From NCBI RefSeq assembly GCF_015062985.1, contig NZ_SUTI01000005.1:52328-116327 (forward strand): a DNA stretch of 64,000 nucleotides, written 5' to 3'. A model generated the notes under the pieces. That model did no database searches and was not told the origin of the DNA. It saw only the letters and a list, made by a program, of their open reading frames with translations. This document shows positions 52,772-61,510 of the stretch, piece after piece. The stretch comes from Methanobrevibacter sp. (GTDB taxonomy: Archaea > Methanobacteriota > Methanobacteria > Methanobacteriales > Methanobacteriaceae). The position numbers and the translations under genes were made by a program. Position 1 is the stretch's first letter, and every line of letters starts with the position of its first letter.

Positions 52772-53038
52772 ATGTTGGAGCAATATTTACCTTTTGTTGG
52801 CTTAATTATTTTTGGTAATATTGAAAATTTGGTTTTATCATCACAGGGCGTTGTTGCGGGTGTAAATCCAATAAAGTTAGCTATTGCAAGTATTTGTTGT
52901 GTTTCGGCCTGGTTGATAATTGGAACTTTTGCAACTCAAGCATTCATACAATATGTAGATTTTATTAATTTTATTGGAGGCCTTGCCATTTTCATTTTAG
53001 GTCTTCAGGCAATGATTCAATCAATAAGAGGCGTCTAG
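52772..53038 (+). CDS. Small membrane protein, first of a tandem pair
   Basis: 88 residues from ATG 52772 (GGTGAT three bases upstream). There are about three hydrophobic helices: YLPFVGLIIFGNIENLVL, AIASICCVSAWLIIGTF and FINFIGGLAIFILGLQAM. It shares GNIENL, IGTF and INFIGGLAIFILGLQAM with the next gene. No family is recognised with confidence; the GNIENL-xxxx-G pattern recalls half-size LysE/TMEM165-like transporters. Confidence 0.75.
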   Translation: MLEQYLPFVGLIIFGNIENLVLSSQGVVAGVNPIKLAIASICCVSAWLIIGTFATQAFIQYVDFINFIGGLAIFILGLQAMIQSIRGV

Positions 53039-53039
53039 G

Positions 53040-53318
53040 ATGGCAGAAGGCATAAGAAAGTTTTTAGGATTAATAGTTTTTGGTAATATTGAAAATCTAA
53101 TTCTTGCTGCTCAAGGTGTCTCAGCATGTGTTGACCCTGTTGGTCTTGCTGGCTTAAGCTTGTGTGCTGTCATATGTTGGCTTTTGATTGGGACATTCGG
53201 TACCAAAGCCGCAATGAAATATGCCAGATACATTAATTTCATCGGAGGTCTTGCAATTTTCATTTTAGGTCTTCAGGCCATGATGGAATCCATTCCGGGA
53301 ATGCTTGCATTTTTATAG
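53040..53318 (+). CDS. Small membrane protein, second of a tandem pair
   Basis: This 92-residue paralogue of the preceding gene has about three helices with FGNIENLILAAQGV, LSLCAVICWLLIGTFGTK and INFIGGLAIFILGLQAMM. The two genes are one base apart. The conserved helix-3 sequence is nearly identical, so they come from a recent or constrained duplication, and the pair may form a heterodimeric transporter. Confidence 0.75.
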   Translation: MAEGIRKFLGLIVFGNIENLILAAQGVSACVDPVGLAGLSLCAVICWLLIGTFGTKAAMKYARYINFIGGLAIFILGLQAMMESIPGMLAFL

Positions 53319-53335
53319 TAAATTATTGATTTGAC

Positions 53336-54427
53336 ATGTCATTTTTAAAACACAAGGTATATGGAAAGCTATTTTCATTGTTTAAGATTTTCCCAATCAA
53401 TAAAAATAAAGTTTCATTTGTAATTGACTCTAAAGAGTCATTTAAAGGTAATTTAGATTATATTAGAAAGGAGTTTGAAAAAAGGGGAAATTTTGAGTTC
53501 AATTTCTTTTATAAGGATAAGATTTCTTTCAGTAATTTCAAAAACCTGGCAACATCCAAATACATTTTTTTAAACGATAATTTTTTCCCGCTTGCTTTCA
53601 TGGATTTTAGGGATGAAGCTTCTGTTGTTCAATTGTGGCATGCTCCCGGAGCTTCCAAAAAATTTGGAGGATCTGTCTGCAGCGCATCAGAGTTGGAGAT
53701 ATTGTCCAAGGCGAGTGACAATACAGATTATTTAATAATCTCTTCAAAAAATATAGAAAAGCAATATGCTGAAGCTTTTCAAATAGACAAATCAAAAATT
53801 CAGCCTCTTGGAGTTCCAAGGATTGATTATTACTTTGAAAATCATGATATTGACAAATTAAAGCAGGATTTATGTGAAAAATATAATGCTCCTTCGGATA
53901 AGAAAATCATTCTTTACGCCCCTACATTCAGAGATGAAGAAAAATATAACAATGTATTCAATTATTTGAATTTGGATGACTTCAATGAGGCATTGGGGGA
54001 TGAATATGTTCTTGCTTTGAGACTGCATCCGAAAATCAAGGATTTTTATAAAAATGATATTTCTTCAAAAGGAAGATATATTGATGTAAGCGACTTTGAA
54101 AGCGAGCAGGAATTGATGCTGATTAGTGACATGCTGATTACCGATTATTCATCCATAATGATTGAATATGGAATCTTAAATAGGCCGATAATATTTTTCA
54201 CTTATGATCTGGATAGCTATTTGGCTAATGAGCGAGGCTTCTATTATGATTTTAAGGAAACTGTTCCGGGGCCAATTGTCCGCACTTGCGATGAGTTGAT
54301 TGATGTAATTGAAAATTATAAGTTTGAAAAAGATGATATCAGCAAATTCATCAAGACACAGTTTGATGTAATTGACGGTGAATCATCTAAAAGAGTTGTT
54401 GATTTTATTTTAAATAATGGTAGGTAA
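53336..54427 (+). CDS. CDP-glycerol glycerophosphotransferase (TagF-like) family protein
   Basis: This 363-residue protein matches the glyphos_transf family: VVQLWHAPGASKKFG near 98-112, LGVPRIDYYF, IILYAPTFRDE near 192, LALRLHPKI and MLITDYSSIMIEYGILNRPIIFFTYD (ends MLITDYSS and IFFTYD; near 262). The catalytic histidines are in WHAPG and RLHPK. It may polymerise a polyol phosphate or transfer a phosphoglycosyl unit onto an envelope glycan. Bacterial relatives make teichoic acid. Confidence 0.88.
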   Translation: MSFLKHKVYGKLFSLFKIFPINKNKVSFVIDSKESFKGNLDYIRKEFEKRGNFEFNFFYKDKISFSNFKNLATSKYIFLNDNFFPLAFMDFRDEASVVQLWHAPGASKKFGGSVCSASELEILSKASDNTDYLIISSKNIEKQYAEAFQIDKSKIQPLGVPRIDYYFENHDIDKLKQDLCEKYNAPSDKKIILYAPTFRDEEKYNNVFNYLNLDDFNEALGDEYVLALRLHPKIKDFYKNDISSKGRYIDVSDFESEQELMLISDMLITDYSSIMIEYGILNRPIIFFTYDLDSYLANERGFYYDFKETVPGPIVRTCDELIDVIENYKFEKDDISKFIKTQFDVIDGESSKRVVDFILNNGR

Positions 54428-54428
54428 A

Positions 54429-55385
54429 ATGGATAATATTAAAGTCAGTGTCATAGTTCCGGTTTATAATTTATCAGAATATATAGGCAATACCCTAGAT
54501 TCGATAATCGATCAGGATTTCAAGGATTTCGAATTGATTGTAATAGATGACGGTTCTACAGACGGCACTCTGGAAGCGATTAATGAGAAGTTATCCAACT
54601 CAAATGTAAATCACACGGTAATCCATCAGGAAAATGGGGGTGTAGGCAATGCCCGAAATGTGGGAATTGATGCATCTAAGGGCGAATATTTGGTTTTCGT
54701 TGATGGAGACGATTATGTTTCTCAAAATCATTTGTCCGAATTGTACAACGGCAAAACGGATTTCAGCTTGATACAGCTGGTTAAGAAAGATGGAGACATA
54801 TTGTCAGCTCCCCACCATTATCCGACCAGCGAAATTTCCTGCAGGGAATTTATCAAAAAGGAATTGAACATGGAAATGCCGTTCAATTTTTGTCAACTGA
54901 TGTACAAATCCAGCATAATTAAAGATAACAATATCCGCTTTGATGAAAATGCCGTTTATGGCGAAGATACGCAATTCGCTCTTAAGGCATTGGTTTTCGG
55001 CGACAGGATAGCCATCAGCAATGAAGTGACCTATTACTATATTCAAAGGGAGGATTCCGCAATCAGGACTTCTGACTTTAGGCGCTTTGAAATTGTCAAC
55101 GTTTTTGAAAATTTGGCGCAATTCTATAGGGATATGGGCAATAATGATTTATATGACCTGATAATCACTTCAAGGATACCGAAGGCCATTTTCGGAAACA
55201 TGAACTACTTTTTCTATAATGATTATGACTTTGATGAAGTGATGTCTAAAATGAAGGAATTGGATTTGTTTGAAAAACTGTCTAAATATGAAGGGGACAG
55301 GAAATTTGCATATAAAATAAGATTATTCTTATTAAATCCAAAAATATATTATAAAACATGGAAAAAATTTAAAAATTCTATTTGA
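54429..55385 (+). CDS. Glycosyltransferase family 2
   Basis: 318 residues from ATG 54429 (TAGGT just upstream; ATG 54417 is the alternative). GT-A fold with VSVIVPVYNLSEYIGNTLDS, VIDDGSTDGT, GNARNVGIDASKGEYLVFVDGDDYV (ends GNARN and GDDYV) and a DxD-type VDGDD. The C-terminal 200 residues include YGEDTQFALKAL, the second acidic site. The sugar donor is unknown. It is overlapped by the 3' end of the previous gene's coding region. Confidence 0.9.
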   Translation: MDNIKVSVIVPVYNLSEYIGNTLDSIIDQDFKDFELIVIDDGSTDGTLEAINEKLSNSNVNHTVIHQENGGVGNARNVGIDASKGEYLVFVDGDDYVSQNHLSELYNGKTDFSLIQLVKKDGDILSAPHHYPTSEISCREFIKKELNMEMPFNFCQLMYKSSIIKDNNIRFDENAVYGEDTQFALKALVFGDRIAISNEVTYYYIQREDSAIRTSDFRRFEIVNVFENLAQFYRDMGNNDLYDLIITSRIPKAIFGNMNYFFYNDYDFDEVMSKMKELDLFEKLSKYEGDRKFAYKIRLFLLNPKIYYKTWKKFKNSI

Positions 55386-55390
55386 TTAAT

Positions 55391-56350
55391 ATGAAAGTTT
55401 CAGTTGTTACGCCAAATTATAATGGGAAAAGATTCTTAAAGACTTTCCTTGAATCCCTGAATGATGATAGGGAATATATAGGGGAGGTAATCATTGTAGA
55501 TAACGGATCCAGTGATGGAAGCATAGAATATCTCAGAAAGAGTTCCTTTAATTTCCCTTTGGTGTTAATTGAAAACACTGAAAATCTCGGATTCTCGCCG
55601 GCCGTCAATCAGGGAATAAAGAAAGCAAGGAATGATTTGATTTTTTCAATCAATAATGATACGGAGATTAAAAAAGGTTCAATTAAGGCATTGGCTGATT
55701 TGATCACATCCGACGACAATATCTTTTCCGTGCAGGCTAAGATGCTTCAATATGACAATAAGGAATTGATTGATGATGCAGGCGATGAATATAACCTGCT
55801 CGCATGGACTAAAAAAACCGGTGAAAATCATCATTCCGAGGAGTATGTTGAAGTTATGGACATCTTTTCAAGCTGTGCCGGCGCTGCAATGTATAAAAAA
55901 ACGGTTTTGGACGAAATAGGATTGTTCGACGATAATTTCTTTGCATATATGGAAGACGTTGATTTGGCAATAAGGTCCAGAATCAACGGATATAGAAATC
56001 TTTTATGTCCCGAAGCTGTAGTCTATCATATCGGCAGTGCAACCTCCGGAAGCAGATATAATGAGTTTAAGGTCAGGCTTGCAGCCAGAAATAATGTTTG
56101 GGTAGTTTATAAGAACTTGCCGATTCCATTGAAGATTGTGAATTTTATTTTCCTGTTCTTGGGATTTCTAATCAAATATCTGTTTTTCGTGAAAAAGGGC
56201 TTCGGTTCCACATATCTGGATGGCATAAGAGAGGGATTGTCCGGTAGAAGCAGAATAAATAAGGTTGAATTCAAATCTAAAAATACAATAAATTATTTTA
56301 AAATTGAATACAGATTAATTATTAACACCCTTAAATTTTTAATAAAATAA
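55391..56350 (+). CDS. Glycosyltransferase family 2 (rhamnosyltransferase-like)
   Basis: 319 residues from ATG 55391 (TTG 55382 is an alternative). KVSVVTPNYNGKRFLKTFLES, IVDNGSSDGSIEYL, NLGFSPAVNQGI and FSINNDTEIKKG match GT2, with AYMEDVDLAIRSRINGY as the second motif. It has an internal hydrophobic helix near residue 250 (VNFIFLFLGFLIKYLFF). It resembles rhamnosyltransferases, fitting the nearby dTDP-rhamnose genes. Confidence 0.9.
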   Translation: MKVSVVTPNYNGKRFLKTFLESLNDDREYIGEVIIVDNGSSDGSIEYLRKSSFNFPLVLIENTENLGFSPAVNQGIKKARNDLIFSINNDTEIKKGSIKALADLITSDDNIFSVQAKMLQYDNKELIDDAGDEYNLLAWTKKTGENHHSEEYVEVMDIFSSCAGAAMYKKTVLDEIGLFDDNFFAYMEDVDLAIRSRINGYRNLLCPEAVVYHIGSATSGSRYNEFKVRLAARNNVWVVYKNLPIPLKIVNFIFLFLGFLIKYLFFVKKGFGSTYLDGIREGLSGRSRINKVEFKSKNTINYFKIEYRLIINTLKFLIK

Positions 56351-56362
56351 CTAGTGAGTTTT

Positions 56363-57220
56363 ATGGATCTTTCAGTCGTTATTGTAAATTATCAGACATT
56401 CGAGCTAACAAGGAATACAATCAATTCCATATTGGAACAGGATTATCCTTTCAGTTATGAGATTTTTGTGGTTGATAATGCATCCAGCGATGACAGTCTA
56501 GCTAAATTACAGGATTATTTTAAGGATAAGGTTAAATTCATAGCTTCAGAAGAAAACAATGGTTTTGCAGCCGGAAACAATCAGGCATTAAGGCTGGCAG
56601 ATGGAAAATATATTTTACTTCTGAATTCCGATACCCTAGTTTGGAAGAATACTTTGGAAAACATTTACGATTACATGGAAGAGCATCAGGATGTTGGTGC
56701 AAGCGGCTGCAGAGTCCTTTTGGAAAATGGGGAGCTTGACAAGGCCTGCAAAAGAAGCTTTCCAAACGTAAAAAACTCATTTTTCAGATTATTCCACATC
56801 CCAACAAACAGCAAAGATGACAATTACAATTTGGATAATCTTCCCGACGACGGAATATACGAAATTGACTGTCTGACAGGCGCCTTCATGTTCATCAGGG
56901 CCAAGGCACTTGATGAAATAGGATTTTTGGATGAAACATTCTTCATGTATGGTGAAGATATAGACCTCTGCTACAGAATAAAGGAGGCGGGCTGGAAGAT
57001 AGTTTACTACGGCGAATCCAAGATAACCCACCTGAAGGGTGCAAGCAGTAAAAAACAAAAAAACAAGCTGATTTATGAATTTTATCGTGCGATGTATATC
57101 TATTATAAAAAACATCATGCCCATGAATCTTCATTTCTCGTCAATTTTGCGGTCTATTTGGGAATTGCCGTTTTATGCATATTGAAATTATTTTTAAACA
57201 TCTTCAAAAAGAAAAATTAA
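56363..57220 (+). CDS. Glycosyltransferase family 2 (rhamnosyltransferase-like)
   Basis: 285 residues from ATG 56363 (GTG 56354 is the alternative). LSVVIVNYQTFELTRNTINS, FVVDNASSDDSL, NNGFAAGNNQALRLADG, LLLNSDTLVW and TGAFMFIRAKALDEIGFLDE are typical of dTDP-rhamnosyl or similar transferases. FMYGEDIDLCYRIKEAGW completes it. It ends with a hydrophobic helix (FLVNFAVYLGIAVLCILKL) near 255-275. Confidence 0.9.
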   Translation: MDLSVVIVNYQTFELTRNTINSILEQDYPFSYEIFVVDNASSDDSLAKLQDYFKDKVKFIASEENNGFAAGNNQALRLADGKYILLLNSDTLVWKNTLENIYDYMEEHQDVGASGCRVLLENGELDKACKRSFPNVKNSFFRLFHIPTNSKDDNYNLDNLPDDGIYEIDCLTGAFMFIRAKALDEIGFLDETFFMYGEDIDLCYRIKEAGWKIVYYGESKITHLKGASSKKQKNKLIYEFYRAMYIYYKKHHAHESSFLVNFAVYLGIAVLCILKLFLNIFKKKN

Positions 57221-57272
57221 TATTATATATTAAACAAACATTACCTTGAAACTAGTTTTTCGGGTAATTGCA

Positions 57273-58676
57273 ATGATAAAGGAAAACCAAAAGATATTGA
57301 ACATAACATTAGTATTTCTTGATGTATTAGTCATTGCTCTTGCTTTGGTATGTGCCTTTTGGTTAAGGTTTAAAACAACATTATTCGGTCCAATTGGGCT
57401 TTATTTAGGTTTTCAAAGCTATCTAATCTTTTTTACTTTTGCTGTTGTTCCTGTTTATTTAATTTTATACTTTGCATTCGGGCTCTACAAACCGCGCAGA
57501 ACCTACAAGAACATCTTTTCAGAAGCTACAGATATCATCAAGGTTAATATTATAGCTTTCATCGTATTGGTTTCCATTCTATTCCTCATCAATCAGCCTA
57601 ATTTCTCAAGGATTTTGATGTTTTTACTCGCAGTTATTGCGACATTCTTCGGAATCATTGAAAGGTTTGTTATCAGGAGCGTTTTAAAGAAAATCCGCAT
57701 TAATAATAGAAACCTTAAGTATATATTAATTGTCGGCGACAATGATTTGGCGTATACTTTTGCAAAGAAAATCCATGAAAACCCATATCTCGGATTTTCA
57801 GTCAGCGGAATCATAGGACGTTCCGAAAATGTGGGCAATGTTATTGAAGGAACTAAAGTCATCGGATCTTTTAAGGACTTGGATTCCATTCTTGACAGGA
57901 ACAGATATGACAGGGTCGTTTTGGCCATTCCTTTGATGTACTATTACCGTATCAATGAGCTTGTGGAAAGCTGCGAAAGGGTTGGTATCAAGGCTGAAAT
58001 TATTCCGGATTATATTAGATATTTCCCTGCTCAGCCGTCTGTTGACATGATTGAGGATATTCCAATAATCAACATACGTTATGTTCCATTGGATGATGAT
58101 TTCAATAAGTTCTTGAAATACGGTTCCGATTTATTCTTTTCAATTGTTGCAATTGTTATTACATCCCCTATCATGATTCTAACAGCCATTGCAATAAAAT
58201 TGACTTCTCCAGGCCCTGTGATTTTTAAGCAGGAAAGAATAGGACATAATTCTAAGCCATTCACAATGTATAAGTTCCGCAGCATGAAAGTCCAGGACCC
58301 GAATGAGGAGAAATCAGAGTGGACTACAAAGGATGACCCGAGAAAAACTAGAGTCGGCGAATTTATTAGAAAAACTAGTATTGATGAATTGCCTCAATTT
58401 TTCAATGTTTTAAAAGGAGACATGAGTGTTGTAGGTCCAAGACCTGAAAGGCCTTATTTCGTAGAGCAGTTTAAAGAAACCATTCCAAAATACATGGTAA
58501 AACATCAGGTCAGGCCGGGTTTGACAGGTTGGGCTCAGATTCATGGATGTCGTGGAGATACATCAATAAAACAACGTATTAAATATGATATAGAGTATGT
58601 AGAAAACTGGCATATGGGTTTAGACTTAGCTATAATGATTAAAACAGCATTGAAGAAAAATCCTAATGCATATTAG
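57273..58676 (+). CDS. Polyprenyl-phosphate sugar-1-phosphate transferase (WbaP/EpsE-like)
   Basis: 467 residues from ATG 57273 (TTG 57246 is the alternative). Four N-terminal helices (about 10-130) precede a nucleotide-binding domain (YILIVGDNDLAYTFAKKI near 150). The C-terminal catalytic domain has a fifth helix, FKQERIGHNSKPFTMYKFRSM (ends FKQERIG and KFRSM) and TSIDELPQFFNVLKGDMSVVG, then RPERPYFV and RPGLTGWAQIHGCRGDT. It transfers a sugar phosphate to a lipid carrier, starting glycan assembly. It is bacterial in style. Confidence 0.92.
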   Translation: MIKENQKILNITLVFLDVLVIALALVCAFWLRFKTTLFGPIGLYLGFQSYLIFFTFAVVPVYLILYFAFGLYKPRRTYKNIFSEATDIIKVNIIAFIVLVSILFLINQPNFSRILMFLLAVIATFFGIIERFVIRSVLKKIRINNRNLKYILIVGDNDLAYTFAKKIHENPYLGFSVSGIIGRSENVGNVIEGTKVIGSFKDLDSILDRNRYDRVVLAIPLMYYYRINELVESCERVGIKAEIIPDYIRYFPAQPSVDMIEDIPIINIRYVPLDDDFNKFLKYGSDLFFSIVAIVITSPIMILTAIAIKLTSPGPVIFKQERIGHNSKPFTMYKFRSMKVQDPNEEKSEWTTKDDPRKTRVGEFIRKTSIDELPQFFNVLKGDMSVVGPRPERPYFVEQFKETIPKYMVKHQVRPGLTGWAQIHGCRGDTSIKQRIKYDIEYVENWHMGLDLAIMIKTALKKNPNAY

Positions 58677-58776
58677 CTATTTTATGCATTTTCACACATT
58701 TGCACTTGAGTAATATTTATATCAAATTTTTTTTTAAGTAGTATATAGATTACTTTTCAAATGCTCTCTCTAATAG

Positions 58777-58785
58777 TTTATATAC
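58777..58785 (+). promoter_or_regulatory. TATA box of the rpa gene
   Basis: TTTATATAC lies about 50 bases before the ATG at 58832, and GAGGGG is nine bases before that ATG. The gap since 58677 holds nothing else I can identify. A run of nine T at about 58727-58735 may be the terminator of the glycan operon. Confidence 0.45.
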
Positions 58786-58831
58786 ATTCCAAATATAAAT
58801 TAATAATTAACTTTCCTATGAGGGGTTTGGT

Positions 58832-61489
58832 ATGGAAGAAGAAATTTTAAAATTATATGAAAAAATTAAAGATCAACTTTCTGAAGAAGAATTTAAATCA
58901 GAAATGGATGAAGTTTATGAGCGTAACAAGGATTTAGGATTCTTTGATGAACTTAATGCCGCTCAAGAGGTTTTAAGAAATCATGGAATCGATGTCCTTA
59001 CAAAAAGTGATGATTTGGAAACTTCAGAAGAAGTGCCTTTTGAAATTCAATTTAACGATGATAATGAAGAATCAAGCCAGGAAGAACCTGGTTTTGAAAT
59101 GACTGAGGAGCTTCAGGAAAAGTATGACAAGGTTAAACACATAATTTCTGAAGAGGAATTCTTTTCAAGAATGGAAGATTTCAAAAAACAGGAAACCGAT
59201 AATCCTTTCATGAACGCTGCCGGTTTAGCGGACATGGTAGTTGGTGAATTGGTAACAGAAGATGTGGAAGTTGTCTCAGAAAAACCAGAATTTTCCGATA
59301 AAATGATCGGCGACCTTGAAGAAGGCGGAAAAGATGAAATAATTTCCGGTAGGGTCATATCTATTTCTAATGCTAGAACATTTAAAACACGCAAAGGGGG
59401 AGAAGGTAAGGTTTGTAATGTTGAGCTGGAAGATAAAACCGGCAGGATGAGAACAGTATTTTGGACTCAAAATATCAAGCTTCTTAAAAATGTTAAAGAA
59501 GGGGAGATTATCCAGATTAAAAATGTAGACATTAAAGATGGCTATTCCGGCCTTGAAGCAAATTTAAGACCAAGGTCAACAGTTATACACCTGGATGAAG
59601 ATCCTTCCAAATACCCTGAATACAAAGAAGTTATCACTAAGATTTCCGATATCCAACCTGATACTAAAGTAAATATTATTGCAAGGATTGTAAGAATTCC
59701 AAGTATTAGAAGCTATGAAAAAAATGGAAAAGAAGGACAGGTAGCTTCATTAGAATTGCAAGATGATTCAGGTAAAATAACATACACCCTATGGAATAAA
59801 AATGTTGATTTAATTAAGGAATTAAAATTGGAAGATGGAGATGCTGTTAAAATAATTCAAGCCCAAGCTCGTGAAAGAATAGACAGGGACGGAAACAGCG
59901 AAATTTCATTAACCCATTGGGATGGAAGAATTATTAAAGGCGATTTTGATGTTCCTGAGGTTACACAGGAATTTACTCCAATCGCTGATCTAATTGAGCA
60001 AAAGGATGTTTCCATTAAAGGTATCGTTTCCAGACTTCAGGATGTCAAAACATTCACCAGAAAAACAGATGGTAATGAAGGAAAATTAAGGAATTTTGAT
60101 GTAAGGGACATTACCGGTGAAATTAGAGTAACTCTCTGGGGCAATGATACAGAAATGGAAATCAATAAAGGAGACATTATTAAAATCATTGGTGGAGACG
60201 TTAGATATGACGAGTACACTCAAAGCCAATATTCAATGAATACTAATTTTAATACTCAAATCACTATTAATCCAGAAAATCTATCAATCGAGGAATTAGA
60301 TGAATTAAATTCATTAAGAGAGGAATTAAGACCAACCCCTATTGGTGAAATTCAAGCTATTGATGATGATGGAATTGAAATAGATGTAAGAGGCAGAATT
60401 TTATCCATTGAGGATATAAATGAGTTTGAAAGAGATGATGGAACAGTTGGCATTGTTCGTTCCATTCTCTTTGCAGATGAATCCGGTAAAGTTAGATTAT
60501 CATTATGGAATGAACGTGCACGAGAAGAATTCAAAGTCGGAGATGCCTACCAAATTGAAAATGCAAGAACCAGAATGGGGATGTATAGTGTAGATTTAAA
60601 TATTGGTGGTGGAGCTCGTCTCATTAAATTATCTGAAGAACAGGCAGCTGCCCTGTTTATTCCGGAATTATCTACATTGGAAAAAACTTTATATGATTAT
60701 AAAAAGATTTCAGACCTTGAAGATGAAGAACAGGATGTTATCATAATAGGAAGAATAATTGAATTAAATGAAATCCGTCATTTTGACAGGGATAATGGTG
60801 ACCAAGGTTCAGTTAGAAATATAGAAATTGCCGATGACACAGGATTTATTAAAGTTGTCCTTTGGGACGATGATGCAAAAAGAGACTTAGAAATCGGTCA
60901 GGCAATTAAATTACAAAATCCTCGCTTATCCTTAGATATGGATAATCGTGTTGAAGCAAATGTTAACAGAAGCACTGCTATTCTTGAACCTAGTGAAAGT
61001 GAATTGGCAAAATTACCTTCTCACGAGGAATTAATGGAAGCAATTTATGTTTCAAAACCTATCGAAGCTTTAACCGAGGATGACACTAACGTTTGTGTAT
61101 CCGGTACCATTGTCGAGGTAAGTACAAATAAAAACATTCTTAAAAAATGTCCTAATTGTAATGAGAATATTGAAGAATCTGAAGATGAATTTAAATGTGA
61201 TTATTGCGGTCTCGTATATGATGAACCAAAATATATTCTCATGATTCCTACAAGAATCAGCGATGACACAGATGAAATTCAAGTCACATTCTTTGACAAG
61301 TTAGCTGAAGAGTTATTGGGTCAGAAAAAAGAGGAAATAATTGAAGATATTTCAAATGGTTATGGAATAGAAGATAAAATTGAAGATCTTAATGGAAAAA
61401 CTATTGAGATTGTTGCTGATGTTGGTTTTGATGAATTCAATGAAGAACCTAGGTTAAAACCTAAGAAAATTTTATCTAAAAATTTTTAA
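58832..61489 (+). CDS. rpa: Replication protein A, multi-OB single-stranded DNA-binding protein
   Basis: This 885-residue protein binds and protects ssDNA. By eye there are six OB-folds at about 167-253, 272-366, 385-478, 505-597, 626-716 and 745-880. Each of the first five carries the pattern G(R)I-x-IxDI/xxxFxR-x-DG-G-V-RxIxxxDxTGxIxxxLW. The zinc finger has C773, C776, C789 and C792. The N-terminal 120 residues contain two copies of a Y(E/D)K(I/V)K-x-SEEEF helix (9-29 and 97-117). It is longer than the RPA of M. thermautotrophicus as I recall it. radA follows after 21 bases. Confidence 0.93.
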   Translation: MEEEILKLYEKIKDQLSEEEFKSEMDEVYERNKDLGFFDELNAAQEVLRNHGIDVLTKSDDLETSEEVPFEIQFNDDNEESSQEEPGFEMTEELQEKYDKVKHIISEEEFFSRMEDFKKQETDNPFMNAAGLADMVVGELVTEDVEVVSEKPEFSDKMIGDLEEGGKDEIISGRVISISNARTFKTRKGGEGKVCNVELEDKTGRMRTVFWTQNIKLLKNVKEGEIIQIKNVDIKDGYSGLEANLRPRSTVIHLDEDPSKYPEYKEVITKISDIQPDTKVNIIARIVRIPSIRSYEKNGKEGQVASLELQDDSGKITYTLWNKNVDLIKELKLEDGDAVKIIQAQARERIDRDGNSEISLTHWDGRIIKGDFDVPEVTQEFTPIADLIEQKDVSIKGIVSRLQDVKTFTRKTDGNEGKLRNFDVRDITGEIRVTLWGNDTEMEINKGDIIKIIGGDVRYDEYTQSQYSMNTNFNTQITINPENLSIEELDELNSLREELRPTPIGEIQAIDDDGIEIDVRGRILSIEDINEFERDDGTVGIVRSILFADESGKVRLSLWNERAREEFKVGDAYQIENARTRMGMYSVDLNIGGGARLIKLSEEQAAALFIPELSTLEKTLYDYKKISDLEDEEQDVIIIGRIIELNEIRHFDRDNGDQGSVRNIEIADDTGFIKVVLWDDDAKRDLEIGQAIKLQNPRLSLDMDNRVEANVNRSTAILEPSESELAKLPSHEELMEAIYVSKPIEALTEDDTNVCVSGTIVEVSTNKNILKKCPNCNENIEESEDEFKCDYCGLVYDEPKYILMIPTRISDDTDEIQVTFFDKLAEELLGQKKEEIIEDISNGYGIEDKIEDLNGKTIEIVADVGFDEFNEEPRLKPKKILSKNF

Positions 61490-61510
61490 ATAAACTAAGG
61501 GATGATAATT

